64,000 nt of DNA from Candidatus Dormiibacterota bacterium. GTDB taxonomy: Bacteria > Chloroflexota > Dormibacteria > Aeolococcales > Aeolococcaceae. The notes beneath the pieces were generated by a model. The model searched no databases and had not been told where the DNA came from. It saw only the letters and a program-made list of their open reading frames with translations. Where the stretch lies: positions 143,824-207,823 of the forward strand of contig PLZA01000074.1 of assembly GCA_003153505.1 (NCBI GenBank), read 5' to 3'. The translations under genes were made by a program, and so were the position numbers. How positions within the stretch are numbered: the first letter of the stretch is position 1; each line of letters opens with the position of its first letter. Below are positions 1 through 9,765 of the stretch, piece after piece.

Positions 1-1
1 C

Positions 2-175
2 ATGCTCTCGGCTCGCCTCACCGAACTCAAGGCAGCGGGTTTGGTGACCCGCGAAGTGATCGAAGGGCCGCCGATCGCGTCGTTGTACCGGCTGACCCCG
101 AGCGGTGAGGCGCTCCGTCCCGCGCTGGAAGCCCTCGGCGATTGGGCGCAGGCGCACCTCGGCGTGCCGGTTTGA
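2..175 (+). CDS. HxlR/winged-helix transcriptional regulator, C-terminal part (5' end may lie outside the window)
   Basis: Frame 2 reads MLSARLTELKAAGLVTREVIEGPPIASLYRLTPSGEALRPALEALGDWAQAHLGVPV*, the typical HxlR C-terminal pattern; stop overlaps the next start. Confidence 0.7.
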   Translation: MLSARLTELKAAGLVTREVIEGPPIASLYRLTPSGEALRPALEALGDWAQAHLGVPV

Positions 176-1107
176 GTCCGGAGGCAACAGCACTCGAGGG
201 TCGCATCGTCGCGAACGATCTGACCAAGGTCTTTGGTGAGGTCAAGGCCGTGGACGGCCTCTCGTTCAGCGTCGAGCCAGGGTCGGTCACCGGGTTCCTC
301 GGTCCGAACGGCGCCGGGAAGACGACGACCCTGCGCATGATCCTCGGGCTGGCCACTCCCACCTCGGGGACCGGGACCATCAGCGGACTCACCTACGCGC
401 ATCTGCCCCATCCGGGGCGAACGGTCGGCGCTGTCCTGGAAGCGACCAGCTTTCATCCCGGCCGCTCTGCCCGCAATCACCTTCGCGTCTTCTGCGCCGC
501 CGCAGGGCTTCCGGACAAGCGAGCCGACGAGGTGCTCGAATGGGTCGGGCTCACCCAGGCCGCGCGCTATTCGGTGCGCGGCTTCTCGCTCGGCATGCGC
601 CAGCGGCTCGGCCTGGCAACGGCGCTTCTCGGCAACCCGCGGGTCCTGCTCCTCGATGAGCCCGCCAACGGGCTCGACCCCGAGGGCATCGCCTGGCTGC
701 GGGGTCTGCTTCGTCACTTCGCTGACGTCGATGGACGGACGGTGCTGATCTCGAGCCACGTGCTGTCGGAGGTCGAGCAGACGGTCGACCGCGTCGTGAT
801 CATCGCGCGCGGCCGGCTCCTCTATGAGGGGAGGCTGGCCGACCTCGAAGGGGCGAACGGTGGTGTCGTGGTGCGGACGCCAAGCCCCGAACAGCTGAGC
901 GGCGCGTTGGCGCCGCTCAATGTCAAGGTCACGCCGCGAGCCGACGGGTCGCTCGGGGTTGTGGGCGCGACTCCTGAGGCCGTCGGCCACGCCGCGTGGG
1001 CAGCGCACGTCGAGCTGCACGAGCTGCGAGCGGGAAGCTCGAGCCTGGAGGAGACCTTCCTGCGATTGACCGCTGAGCCGAGCGCACCCACCGAGCCTGG
1101 CGCGTGA
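172..1107 (+). CDS. ABC transporter ATP-binding protein
   Basis: Walker A GPNGAGKTT, signature SLGMRQRLGLA, Walker B LLLDEPANGLDP; likely TTG start at 172 overlapping the upstream TGA (track ORF starts at 142). Confidence 0.9.
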   Translation: MSPEATALEGRIVANDLTKVFGEVKAVDGLSFSVEPGSVTGFLGPNGAGKTTTLRMILGLATPTSGTGTISGLTYAHLPHPGRTVGAVLEATSFHPGRSARNHLRVFCAAAGLPDKRADEVLEWVGLTQAARYSVRGFSLGMRQRLGLATALLGNPRVLLLDEPANGLDPEGIAWLRGLLRHFADVDGRTVLISSHVLSEVEQTVDRVVIIARGRLLYEGRLADLEGANGGVVVRTPSPEQLSGALAPLNVKVTPRADGSLGVVGATPEAVGHAAWAAHVELHELRAGSSSLEETFLRLTAEPSAPTEPGA

Positions 1108-1871
1108 TCAACCTGATCCGCGCCGAATGGCGAAAGGTGATCACCGTCAAGCTCGGCTGGGGCATGCTCCTCGGAGCCCTGGCGCTCGCGGCGCTGGGAG
1201 TTGTCGCGCAGATCGCCAGCAACGGCAATGGTGCCAACGGGAATTTCCTGCCGCCGCTGAGCGCGGCGGAGACGCAGCGGTCTATCGCCGCCTCGTCCGG
1301 GAGCGCCTATCTCTTCTCAGTCGTGGTCGGGATCATCCTGATCACCACCGAGTTCCGCCACTTCACGTCGCGGCCGACATTTCTCATCGAACCGCGACGC
1401 GGGTTGGTCGTGGTCGCCAAGTTGTTGGTGGCCGCGCTCGTCGGCATCATCTATGGAGTCGCGTGCGCCGCCCTGACGGCCGCGATCATGGCAATCTGGT
1501 TCGCCGCCCTGGGCGTCAACATCGGCTGGGTCAGCAACGGCATCCTGCTTTCGATGCTCGGCGACACCGCGGTCATCGCAATCTTCGCTGTCGTGGGCAT
1601 TGGCGTCGGCGTGCTCGTGCGGAATCAGATCGCGGCCATCATCGGCACTCTCGTGTATCTCTTCGTGCTGGAGCCGCTCACCGACATCATTCCGCTGGTG
1701 CAGAAGGCGTATCCATACCTCCCCGGCGCCGCTGCCGCGGCCGTCACGGGTGCAAACCGCGGGAGCCTTGCCCACCTCAACGCCGTTCAGGGCGGCCTGG
1801 TGCTGCTCGGCTACGGACTGCTCTTCGCGGTCGGCGGGTGGCTGTTCACCATCCGCCGCGACATTCCCTGA
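1104..1871 (+). CDS. ABC-2 type transporter permease
   Basis: Multiple hydrophobic helices, 4-nt overlap with the ATPase gene. Confidence 0.8.
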   Translation: MINLIRAEWRKVITVKLGWGMLLGALALAALGVVAQIASNGNGANGNFLPPLSAAETQRSIAASSGSAYLFSVVVGIILITTEFRHFTSRPTFLIEPRRGLVVVAKLLVAALVGIIYGVACAALTAAIMAIWFAALGVNIGWVSNGILLSMLGDTAVIAIFAVVGIGVGVLVRNQIAAIIGTLVYLFVLEPLTDIIPLVQKAYPYLPGAAAAAVTGANRGSLAHLNAVQGGLVLLGYGLLFAVGGWLFTIRRDIP

Positions 1872-1874
1872 AGC

Positions 1875-4487
1875 TCAGCTTCCGGACACGATTTCCGGTG
1901 CGGTTGCTCGCGGGGGTCGGCGGCGCGGGAGCGCGATGATCTTGGCTCCGCCACTCAACGGCGTCGCCCGGACCGAGCGATCCCGACCCTCATGCTTCGC
2001 GGAGTACATCGCGCGATCAGCAGCCCCCAGCAGCCGGTCGAGGGTGCCGCCATGAGCGGGATAGGTTGCGATCCCGATCGACGCGGTGAGTCCTCCGAGG
2101 CTGCATCCGTCGGGCATGACAACGTCGCGCACCGCGGCCCGCACCGCATCAGCGGCGATCCATGCGCCTTGCTCGGAGCAATCGTGGAGGAGGAGAACGA
2201 ACTCCTCGCCTCCAAGCCGCACCACGGCGTCGGCGCCGCGCACTGCTGTGCGCAGCTGCGTGGCCACGCGCTGGAGCACGACGTCGCCGATGGCGTGTCC
2301 GCTGCTGTCATTCACGGCCTTGAAATGATCGAGGTCGACGAGAAGCAGTGACAGCGGCTGGCTTTCGCGGGAGGCACGGGCGATGTCGCGTTCGCCGGCA
2401 TCCCGCAGCCAGCGGCTGTTGTACAGGCCCGTCAATGGGTCGGTCATGGCGGCGTTGACGAGCTCGACGTAGAGCTGAGCGTTCCGCCAGGCCGACGCGG
2501 CGACATGTGCGAACAGCGAGGCAGCCTCGAGCTCGTCGGCGCTGAACTGGTCGATCCCAAGACGCCAGCAGTTGATGATGCCGAGCTTGTGCTCGGTCGC
2601 CACGAGCGGCACGAGAAGCAGCGATTCCTGAACGTACGATGTTCCCGGGATCTGCCTCGCCAGCGGATGCATCGAGGTGTCGGGAATGTTCTGCGGCGTG
2701 CCCTTGGCGAAGGCCCAACCGGTGATCCCCGCGTCGAGGGCCATGCTGTTCGCCATGATCTCGTCACGTTCCGGGCCGGTCGCGAGCAGCGGGACCAGGC
2801 GGAAGGTCTCGTAGTCGGCTTCGTAGATCGCCATCTCGGTGACGGGCACGACGTGGCTCATCTGCTCCGCCATGACGCCAAGGATGCGCAAGGGATCGTG
2901 CTCGCTCTGCAGCGCCAGCGCCGCGTCGCTGAGCGACCGAGCCAATCCGCGTCGCGGCCGAGGACGTGCGACGGTGCTCTGCGCAGCGAAGATGTCCGAG
3001 CTTAAGGGTGCTGCCGCGGGCAGGGCGACGCGCGTGGGGGAGACCTTCCGCTGCGCAAACCAGGTTGCATCGACGACCTCCATCGAGGTGTCACCCTTGA
3101 GGCTGTGGGGCAGCACCGGCCGGCCGAGCAGCCATCCCTGTCCGAACTGCACGCCGAGTGACTGGAGTGTCTCCTGTTCGCGTTGGGTCTCAATGCCCTC
3201 GGCGATGACCCGTGCGCCGATGTGTCCGCTGAACGACAGGAGAGCGACCACCAGAGCGCGGCGCGCGCGGTCGGCGTCGATTGCGGTGATCAGCGACCGG
3301 TCCACCTTAATGAACTCCGGGCGCAGCTCTGCGATGACGCGCATGCTGGCGTGCCCCGCGCCGGCGTCGTCGACGGCGATCCGGAAGCCCCGGGCACGGA
3401 GCTCGGCGGCGATCCGCTGCAGCAGCGCGAGATCGGGAACCGGCTCGCGCTCACTGAACTCGAGGACCACCGCGGCCGGGTCGACCCGCGCGTCGTCGAT
3501 GGCCTTGTCGAGCGCGGCCACGCCGCTCTGATCGACGAGAGTGCCGATCAGCACGTTGACGAAGAGATCTGCCTCACCGATGTTCGAGGCGGCCTGCAAC
3601 GCTGCACGTACGCATGCGAGATCGACGGCTGACAGCATGTTGAGCGCGGCAGCCGCGCCGAACAGCTGGTCGGGAGTGCGGATCCGCGTCCGCGGTGGGA
3701 AGCGCGCCAGCGCTTCGTAGCCGATGACCGTGTCGTTGACGAGGCGGACGATCGGTTGCAGAGCCGAGACCATGGTGCCGCTGGTGAGCAGCGAGACGAC
3801 CGTGGCCCGAAGCCGGCGATCGGGGACCAGCGAGGCAGGAGCATCGAAGCGCTCGACTGCCGGTTCGACCCCGGCGGACCATGCCCCGGCGAGCATCGTC
3901 GCGACGACCTCGAGGGTCGGGATCAACGCCGGCGCGCAGCCCGGGCCCCAGGCGGAGACGACGGCGACGACCCGATCCCTGCACGTCACCGGGACGGCGA
4001 TGACGTCGCTCTCGTCGGCCGCATTCGGCAGGGCTTTGGCAAGCGCCGAATCCGTCGTCAGACGGCGCACGGTCTCGGAGGCGTCTGCCACGCCGAAGTA
4101 AGGGCGCCGAAGCCGGACGGGCTGGCGGAGCGATTCGACGCCGTCGAGGGGGATCCGCATGCCCACCATCGTTGACGCCAGGCGCGACGACAGCCGGGCG
4201 ACGAGTGAGGCTGGGACGTGCACGGCGAGCACGACTGCCATGTCCGACTCGACGGCGCTGACGATGCAGGCGACATCAAGGGCAGCGACGGTCGCGACGA
4301 CCTCGGCGGCCGCTTCCCCGGGACTTCGCATGCCTGGGAGCGCGTGGCCGAGGCGAGTGAGGACTTCGAGGCGCGGATCAGGAGACCGTGGAGCCACGAG
4401 CCGAGTGTGCTGCGTCGGATGGCGGCGACTGACAACGGAACGGTCGCGTTCCATCGGCAAATCGCCACATTTCGTGCGGCGGTCCAC
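1875..4487 (-). CDS. GAF-EAL-GAF-GGDEF signalling protein (c-di-GMP turnover)
   Basis: GYEALARF, LEFSERE, DDAGAG, AEGIE (EAL); RGADAVVRLGGEEF (I-site RxxD plus GGEEF). Start may be 4454. Confidence 0.85.
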   Translation of the reverse strand: MDRRTKCGDLPMERDRSVVSRRHPTQHTRLVAPRSPDPRLEVLTRLGHALPGMRSPGEAAAEVVATVAALDVACIVSAVESDMAVVLAVHVPASLVARLSSRLASTMVGMRIPLDGVESLRQPVRLRRPYFGVADASETVRRLTTDSALAKALPNAADESDVIAVPVTCRDRVVAVVSAWGPGCAPALIPTLEVVATMLAGAWSAGVEPAVERFDAPASLVPDRRLRATVVSLLTSGTMVSALQPIVRLVNDTVIGYEALARFPPRTRIRTPDQLFGAAAALNMLSAVDLACVRAALQAASNIGEADLFVNVLIGTLVDQSGVAALDKAIDDARVDPAAVVLEFSEREPVPDLALLQRIAAELRARGFRIAVDDAGAGHASMRVIAELRPEFIKVDRSLITAIDADRARRALVVALLSFSGHIGARVIAEGIETQREQETLQSLGVQFGQGWLLGRPVLPHSLKGDTSMEVVDATWFAQRKVSPTRVALPAAAPLSSDIFAAQSTVARPRPRRGLARSLSDAALALQSEHDPLRILGVMAEQMSHVVPVTEMAIYEADYETFRLVPLLATGPERDEIMANSMALDAGITGWAFAKGTPQNIPDTSMHPLARQIPGTSYVQESLLLVPLVATEHKLGIINCWRLGIDQFSADELEAASLFAHVAASAWRNAQLYVELVNAAMTDPLTGLYNSRWLRDAGERDIARASRESQPLSLLLVDLDHFKAVNDSSGHAIGDVVLQRVATQLRTAVRGADAVVRLGGEEFVLLLHDCSEQGAWIAADAVRAAVRDVVMPDGCSLGGLTASIGIATYPAHGGTLDRLLGAADRAMYSAKHEGRDRSVRATPLSGGAKIIALPRRRPPRATAPEIVSGS

Positions 4488-4618
4488 GTCGAGGCGCCGT
4501 TGGTGACGATCTGGTTACCTGCGATTCGGCCTCAGGCGGTGTCCCCCGCAGGAGAGCGGGGTACGCTTCGCGAGATGAGCGGCTGTCCAGCCTGTGGCCA
4601 TCGCAACCAGAAGAGAGC

Positions 4619-4996
4619 GTGAAACCGCCGGCCGAGCCCAATCCGTTCGCCGGCGCGCGTGCGGCACTCTCGAGCAAGCGCGCCGAGATCGTCTCCAAGG
4701 TCGACGAGCTGGGCACCCACGATCCGGCCGAGGTCGCCAGTCTCGGTTTCGGGAAGCGTGTCGGTGACGCCACCCTGTACGCGGTCGAGAGGATGACCGA
4801 CGCCTATCGGGCACGGACGATCTATGCGACGGTCGCGGACATCGACCACGCACTGGAGCGGATCGAAGCCGGCGCGTACGGACGGTGCGTCGCCTGTGCC
4901 GGTCCCATCCCCGTTGAACGTCTTCGCGCGGTGCCCTGGGCGGCCCTGTGCGTCCCCTGCAGCGCCAAACCCGTCAGGTCGAAACTGGTGCGCTGA
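4619..4996 (+). CDS. TraR/DksA-type C4 zinc finger protein
   Basis: GRCVACAGPIPVERLRAVPWAALCVPC zinc finger at C-terminus after helical N-terminus; GTG start. Confidence 0.8.
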   Translation: MKPPAEPNPFAGARAALSSKRAEIVSKVDELGTHDPAEVASLGFGKRVGDATLYAVERMTDAYRARTIYATVADIDHALERIEAGAYGRCVACAGPIPVERLRAVPWAALCVPCSAKPVRSKLVR

Positions 4997-5011
4997 CAGG
5001 AACTTTCGGCG

Positions 5012-5560
5012 TCAGCTGCCCCCGGTCACGGAAGGCGCGATCTCACCCCGGCCCGCCTGCTGGAGGTCGATGGGGAGAGCCACACCCAGCTTCCGTCCGA
5101 GGATCTCGAGCTGCACCCGCCACTCGATGATCGCGGCTCGCTGGTCCGACTGCGTGTTGGGGAGGTTCGAGACATTGTCGTCGGCCATCCCGCTCACGAG
5201 CGCATTGAGATAGGAGTCCTCGAAAATGAAGGTGTGCGCATACGGCGCGTTGATTGCGGCGAGCGCGGGATCCGAAGGCTGCAGCGCGTTCACGTCGACG
5301 GTGAAGTCTGCGAAGCGCAGCTCGAGCGCTCCCATCCTCGCAGCGGCTCGAGCATCGGTCAGGCTGTGGTTCTGGAAGCCTTGGATAATCGGGTCGGCGC
5401 CCTGGAGCAGGGCGTTCACCTCAAGCCGGATGGGTTCGACGGCGGCCAGGTATGCCTTGAGATCTGCGGCGGTCGTGCCGGTGTGAACGGCGGGACTCTG
5501 GCCGCACGCGCCTGCGGCGATCGCGGCACATCCGGCGGCCGCGAGCAGCTTCTGTTTCAG
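5012..5560 (-). CDS. Putative lipoprotein, hypothetical
   Basis: LLAAAGCAAIAAGACGQ lipoprotein-like signal; start uncertain (the 365-aa track ORF continues antisense to the WS/DGAT gene). Confidence 0.55.
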   Translation of the reverse strand: MKQKLLAAAGCAAIAAGACGQSPAVHTGTTAADLKAYLAAVEPIRLEVNALLQGADPIIQGFQNHSLTDARAAARMGALELRFADFTVDVNALQPSDPALAAINAPYAHTFIFEDSYLNALVSGMADDNVSNLPNTQSDQRAAIIEWRVQLEILGRKLGVALPIDLQQAGRGEIAPSVTGGS

Positions 5561-5679
5561 ACGGCCACCATGGCGCTCGACGTGCGCACAGCGTTCGCCC
5601 CTGTGATGCGTGATGATCGACCTGCTGCGGAGTATGGTCCGCGAACACGTGCCACCGCCGGGACCTGGAGGGACATGAC

Positions 5680-7170
5680 GTGGATGTGATGAGTGCGCAG
5701 GACGCGGCGTTCCTCCATATCGAGAACGGCAACAACCCCATGCATATCGGGTCGGTTGCCGTCCTCGAGGGGCCCGCACCCGCGTACGGAGACCTCGTGC
5801 GGCTGATCGCCGCCAAGTTGCCCCTGGTGCCGCGCTACCGGCAGAAGGTGCGCTTTGCGCCGGTCGGGCTCGCCCGGCCTGTGTGGGTCGACGATCCGCA
5901 TTTTCAAATCCTGTATCACATCCGGCACACGGCGCTGCCACCGCCGGGCGGGAGAGATGAGCTCCGGAATCTCGCCGGGCGCGTCTTCGCGCAGACCCTC
6001 GATCGAAGCAAGCCCCTCTGGGAACTGTGGATGGTCGAAGGACTCCAGGATGGGCGCTGGGCAGTGATCTCCAAGGTGCATCACTGCATGGTCGACGGGG
6101 TCTCGGCAACTGACCTCCTCACCGTCATGTTCGATGCCGCCGACGACGCAGTGCCGGCTCCGGCCCCAGCCATCGATTGGGATCCGGAACCGGAGCCTGG
6201 AACCTTCATGCTCGCGGCCCACGGCGTGGTCAGGACGCTCGCCGACCCGCTCGGCCGGCTGCGGGACTTCTCCGGAGGGCTCCGGATCACCGCCGGACCG
6301 CGAACGCGCCTCGCCGAGGGAGCCGAGCTCCTGCGCTCCCTCGCCGAATGGACCAGGCGTTCAGCGACCTCGCTCAACGGCTCGATCGGACCGCATCGAA
6401 GGTGGAGCTGGGCAGAAGCCGATCTCGACGACGTCAAGACCGTCCGTCAGGGCCTCGGCGGCACCGTCAACGATGTTGTCCTGGCGGCGATCACGGCCGG
6501 ATTCCGCAGTCTGCTCATCCACCGCGGTGAGGACGTGTCCAACCGGGTGGTGCGGACCCTGGTCCCGGTGTCCGTTCGGGCCGACTCGGAGCGGGGCGTC
6601 TACAACAACCGCGTATCGGGGATCTTTCCGGGGCTTCCCGTGTCGATCGCCGATCCGGGAGAGCGCCTCAATGCGATATCGAGCCAGCTCGCGATGCTCA
6701 AGGGATCGAAGCAGGCGGTCGCCGGCGACGCCCTGGTGAAGCTCGCGGGCTTCGCTCCGCCGATGCTCCTCTCGCTCGGCTCGCGGCTGGCGGCCCGGAC
6801 GCCGCAGCGCGCCCTCCAGACGGTGACCACCAACGTTCCCGGCCCCCAGTTTCCGCTCTACGTCGTCGGCCGGCGGATGGTCTACTCGTACCCCTACGTG
6901 CCGATCATGGGGAGCGTCCGGATCAGCATCGCGATCTTCTCGTACTGCGGCCGTCTCTTCTTCGGGATTACCGGCGACTACGACTCCGTGACCGACATCG
7001 ATGTCCTTCGCGACGGCATCGAGGAGGGGATGCGCGAGCTGGTCGCCGCCGCGGGCGGCTCGGCACCGGGGAGTGCACGCCGTCGCAGCAAGCGATCGCC
7101 TCGCGGATCGGGGTCCCGAACTGCCTCGCGCGACGGTCAGGCGGCCGCCGCGCGCACCGGAAAGAGGTAA
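5680..7170 (+). CDS. Wax ester synthase/diacylglycerol acyltransferase (WS/DGAT) family protein
   Basis: VHHCMVDGVS (HHxxxDG motif), N-terminal SAQDAAFLHIENGNNPMHIGSVAVLEG typical of WS/DGAT. Confidence 0.9.
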   Translation: MDVMSAQDAAFLHIENGNNPMHIGSVAVLEGPAPAYGDLVRLIAAKLPLVPRYRQKVRFAPVGLARPVWVDDPHFQILYHIRHTALPPPGGRDELRNLAGRVFAQTLDRSKPLWELWMVEGLQDGRWAVISKVHHCMVDGVSATDLLTVMFDAADDAVPAPAPAIDWDPEPEPGTFMLAAHGVVRTLADPLGRLRDFSGGLRITAGPRTRLAEGAELLRSLAEWTRRSATSLNGSIGPHRRWSWAEADLDDVKTVRQGLGGTVNDVVLAAITAGFRSLLIHRGEDVSNRVVRTLVPVSVRADSERGVYNNRVSGIFPGLPVSIADPGERLNAISSQLAMLKGSKQAVAGDALVKLAGFAPPMLLSLGSRLAARTPQRALQTVTTNVPGPQFPLYVVGRRMVYSYPYVPIMGSVRISIAIFSYCGRLFFGITGDYDSVTDIDVLRDGIEEGMRELVAAAGGSAPGSARRRSKRSPRGSGSRTASRDGQAAAARTGKR

Positions 7171-7937
7171 CGGGCGAGGGATGGTGGCCGGAAGAGCCGC
7201 CAGGCTCCCGCAGGTTGTGCAAGTCGATCCGCGATGATCCAGAGCACAGACGCGTTGTGGCCCATGCCGAGGTGACTGCTGTAGACGGCAACGTTCTCGT
7301 GCTGCCGTCCCGCTGTGTTCAGGCACGCCTGCCAGGGAACGACTCCGTCGAGCCGTGAGTAGACGGCGGTGGTGGGCACCGGGATCGGCAGTGACAGCCG
7401 CTCACGATCGGGAACCGAGCCCGGGCTGACGTGGAGCACCCCCAGGCGCCGGTAGGTCGCGTGTGCCCGGCTGTCGCTCGGGTCGCTGAGGCCGAACGGG
7501 CTCCCGAGCGTGATCACCTGACGGACGAGGGCCGGCCGCGAGCGGGCAAGCTCTCTCGCGAAGATCCCGCCCAGACTCCAGCCCACGAGGCTGACCGGCC
7601 GGCCCGAGGTGCGATGCAGCTCTTCGAGGCGTGTGGTCATGCCACTGAGAATCGCCGGTGTCGGGCCGAGGTTGCGGCCGAGCCGCCAGGGGTGCACGTC
7701 GTAGCCGAGCGAGCGAAGGTATGCCCGCATGGTGGCTGTCGACCTGTCCTCGCCCAGCAGGCCGGGCAGAACCAGCACCGTGTGGCCATCGCCCCGCGGC
7801 GCGCGAAGCAGCACCGGCGCCGCCGCCAGCAGGGCGCCGTAGTCGGCGATGGCCCGCCCCGGCTCGCTGATGAAGAGCGCGAGCGATGGACGCGACGTTG
7901 CGGTCACAACCGGTTCATACCACTCGAGGAGGAGCAA
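7137..7937 (-). CDS. Alpha/beta hydrolase (lipase/esterase-like)
   Basis: VSLVGWSLGGIFARELA nucleophile elbow (GWSLGG). Confidence 0.8.
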   Translation of the reverse strand: MLLLEWYEPVVTATSRPSLALFISEPGRAIADYGALLAAAPVLLRAPRGDGHTVLVLPGLLGEDRSTATMRAYLRSLGYDVHPWRLGRNLGPTPAILSGMTTRLEELHRTSGRPVSLVGWSLGGIFARELARSRPALVRQVITLGSPFGLSDPSDSRAHATYRRLGVLHVSPGSVPDRERLSLPIPVPTTAVYSRLDGVVPWQACLNTAGRQHENVAVYSSHLGMGHNASVLWIIADRLAQPAGAWRLFRPPSLARYLFPVRAAAA

Positions 7938-7949
7938 TGGGTGAGGACG

Positions 7950-8870
7950 CTAGAGCGGAGCGATTCCCCAGGTGCTGGAGTGCTCGTCACCGGGTTGCAG
8001 GACGACCAGCCCTGCGCCGGAGTTGAACGCGTCGGGAGCGCAGGTCATCGGCTCGATCGCGAGGCCACGGCGACGCCGATCAGCCTCCGCCAGCGTGTCA
8101 CCGCTGTAGACCATTGCGTAGGGGTGGCTGCCGTCCATCCACACGCAGACGCCGCGCTGGCCATCAGGCGCAGTCAGGGAGATCCGGGTGACGCCGTCGT
8201 CATCGGGGCCGAGCCCGGTGAAGGCGGTGTCCAGCACCAGGGATCCGATGGGACGCGGATCACGGAAGTCGAGGTCGGTACCTGCAACGGGATGTGTCTC
8301 GCCGGTGGGGATGCCGCGGTCATCCGCCTCCAGGGTCGCAGCCGCCGGGAGGCGCAGCCAGGCGTCGTCGATCACCCCGCCGCCGACCCGGACGTACGGG
8401 TGGGAACCGGCACCGAATGGGCACGACCTGTCGCCGAGGTTGGTCGCTATCACCCCCACGGTCAGGCCACGTTCGTCGAGCGCGTATGTTGCGACCAGGC
8501 CGAGGTGGAACGGGTAGCCCTCCTCGGGGAGGAGGTCGAGCGCGAGTGTCACCTTCGCCGTCGCCACGTCCAGGAGCCGCCACGATCTTGCCCGGGTGAG
8601 ACCGTGGATCGCGCACCCGGTCCTCGGTTCGTTGACCGCCAGGCGATTTTCGTGGCCCGCAAAACGATAAGCGGCGCCGGCGACACGGTTCGGCCACGGG
8701 AGGAGGAGATCTCCGCGGCTGCTGCCGTCCTCGTCGTCCCGTCCGTACCCGTCAATGATCGGGAGACCGCCCGCCTCATACTCCCGGAGTCCCGCACCCC
8801 GTTCGACCACGACGGCTCGCTGCCGGCCACTCGTCAGCTCGTACTGACGCCCTGACGGGGGCGCCGTCAC
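7950..8870 (-). CDS. Aldose 1-epimerase family protein
   Basis: LLPWPNRVAGAAYRFAG, AIHGLTR, GAGSHPYV motifs. Confidence 0.8.
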   Translation of the reverse strand: MTAPPSGRQYELTSGRQRAVVVERGAGLREYEAGGLPIIDGYGRDDEDGSSRGDLLLPWPNRVAGAAYRFAGHENRLAVNEPRTGCAIHGLTRARSWRLLDVATAKVTLALDLLPEEGYPFHLGLVATYALDERGLTVGVIATNLGDRSCPFGAGSHPYVRVGGGVIDDAWLRLPAAATLEADDRGIPTGETHPVAGTDLDFRDPRPIGSLVLDTAFTGLGPDDDGVTRISLTAPDGQRGVCVWMDGSHPYAMVYSGDTLAEADRRRRGLAIEPMTCAPDAFNSGAGLVVLQPGDEHSSTWGIAPL

Positions 8871-9631
8871 TGGGGCGAGCTAGGGTCGGACAGCGACCTC
8901 GGCGAGCGCAACTCCGGCTGGACCACCCGTTCCAGCTCGCTCCTGATGACCGAGTAGCACTCGCACGAGACAGCCTCGAGGCCGGCGCGATCGACGATCG
9001 TCACATGGCCTCGAACGTACCGGATCAGTCCGGCCCGTTGCAGGATTCCCGCCGACACCGAGACCGTCGACCGTCGGGCGCCGAGCATCTGACCGAGGAA
9101 TTCCTGGGTGATCATGAATTGGTCGGAACCGACGCGATCGTGGCTCATCAGCAGCCAGCGGCTGAGCCGCTCCTCGCTGGAGTGGAGTCGGTTGCATGCC
9201 GCAGCCTGAGAGATCTGACCGAAGAGCGCCTGGGTGTATTTGTCCACAAGTGACTGGAACGCCGGGCTGCGTTCGAACCATGTGAGGAACGACGCGGCAT
9301 CCATACGCAGGCTGTGACCGGCGACCTGCGAGATGGCCCGTACGGCAAGGCCACTGAGGGGCACCAGCGGTACCCCGACGATCCCCTCGTTGCCGATGGT
9401 TGCCACCTCGACGATGGCCCCGTCATGCAGCGGTGTGACCAGTGAGATGACGCCGTCGATGGGGAAGTAAAGGGACTCGATTGGGGCCCCAGGTTCAAAC
9501 AGAACCGTTTTCACGGGCATACTGACGTTTCTAACAAGACCGAACAGCTCGTTTCGCTCTGACGCCGGTAGGGCGGTGAGAATCCTGTTCTCACCCGCCG
9601 AGGCGACCGTTGGGGTCGCGTCGGCGCTCAT
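8867..9631 (-). CDS. Crp/Fnr family transcriptional regulator
   Basis: cNMP-binding-like N-terminal domain and HTH EFLGQMLGARRSTVSVSAGILQRAGLI. Confidence 0.8.
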   Translation of the reverse strand: MSADATPTVASAGENRILTALPASERNELFGLVRNVSMPVKTVLFEPGAPIESLYFPIDGVISLVTPLHDGAIVEVATIGNEGIVGVPLVPLSGLAVRAISQVAGHSLRMDAASFLTWFERSPAFQSLVDKYTQALFGQISQAAACNRLHSSEERLSRWLLMSHDRVGSDQFMITQEFLGQMLGARRSTVSVSAGILQRAGLIRYVRGHVTIVDRAGLEAVSCECYSVIRSELERVVQPELRSPRSLSDPSSPQ

Positions 9632-9765
9632 GCCTGGACTCGGTTTGACATCGACCTATGTGCGCTGCGGGACAGACGTTGTGGTCAGAGTGCTCCAGAT
9701 TATGCAGCACCAATCGGCACGATAACGGGCGCGCAGCTCGCTGCGATCAAAGGAGAGGCTGGCGC

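Noticed and set aside
5561-6109. Upstream part of the 365-aa minus-strand ORF
   Set aside because: Arg/Pro-rich and antisense to WS/DGAT; only the lipoprotein-like 3' portion looks coding
7431-8855. 474-aa plus-strand ORF
   Set aside because: Antisense to the hydrolase and aldose epimerase genes, both with recognisable motifs
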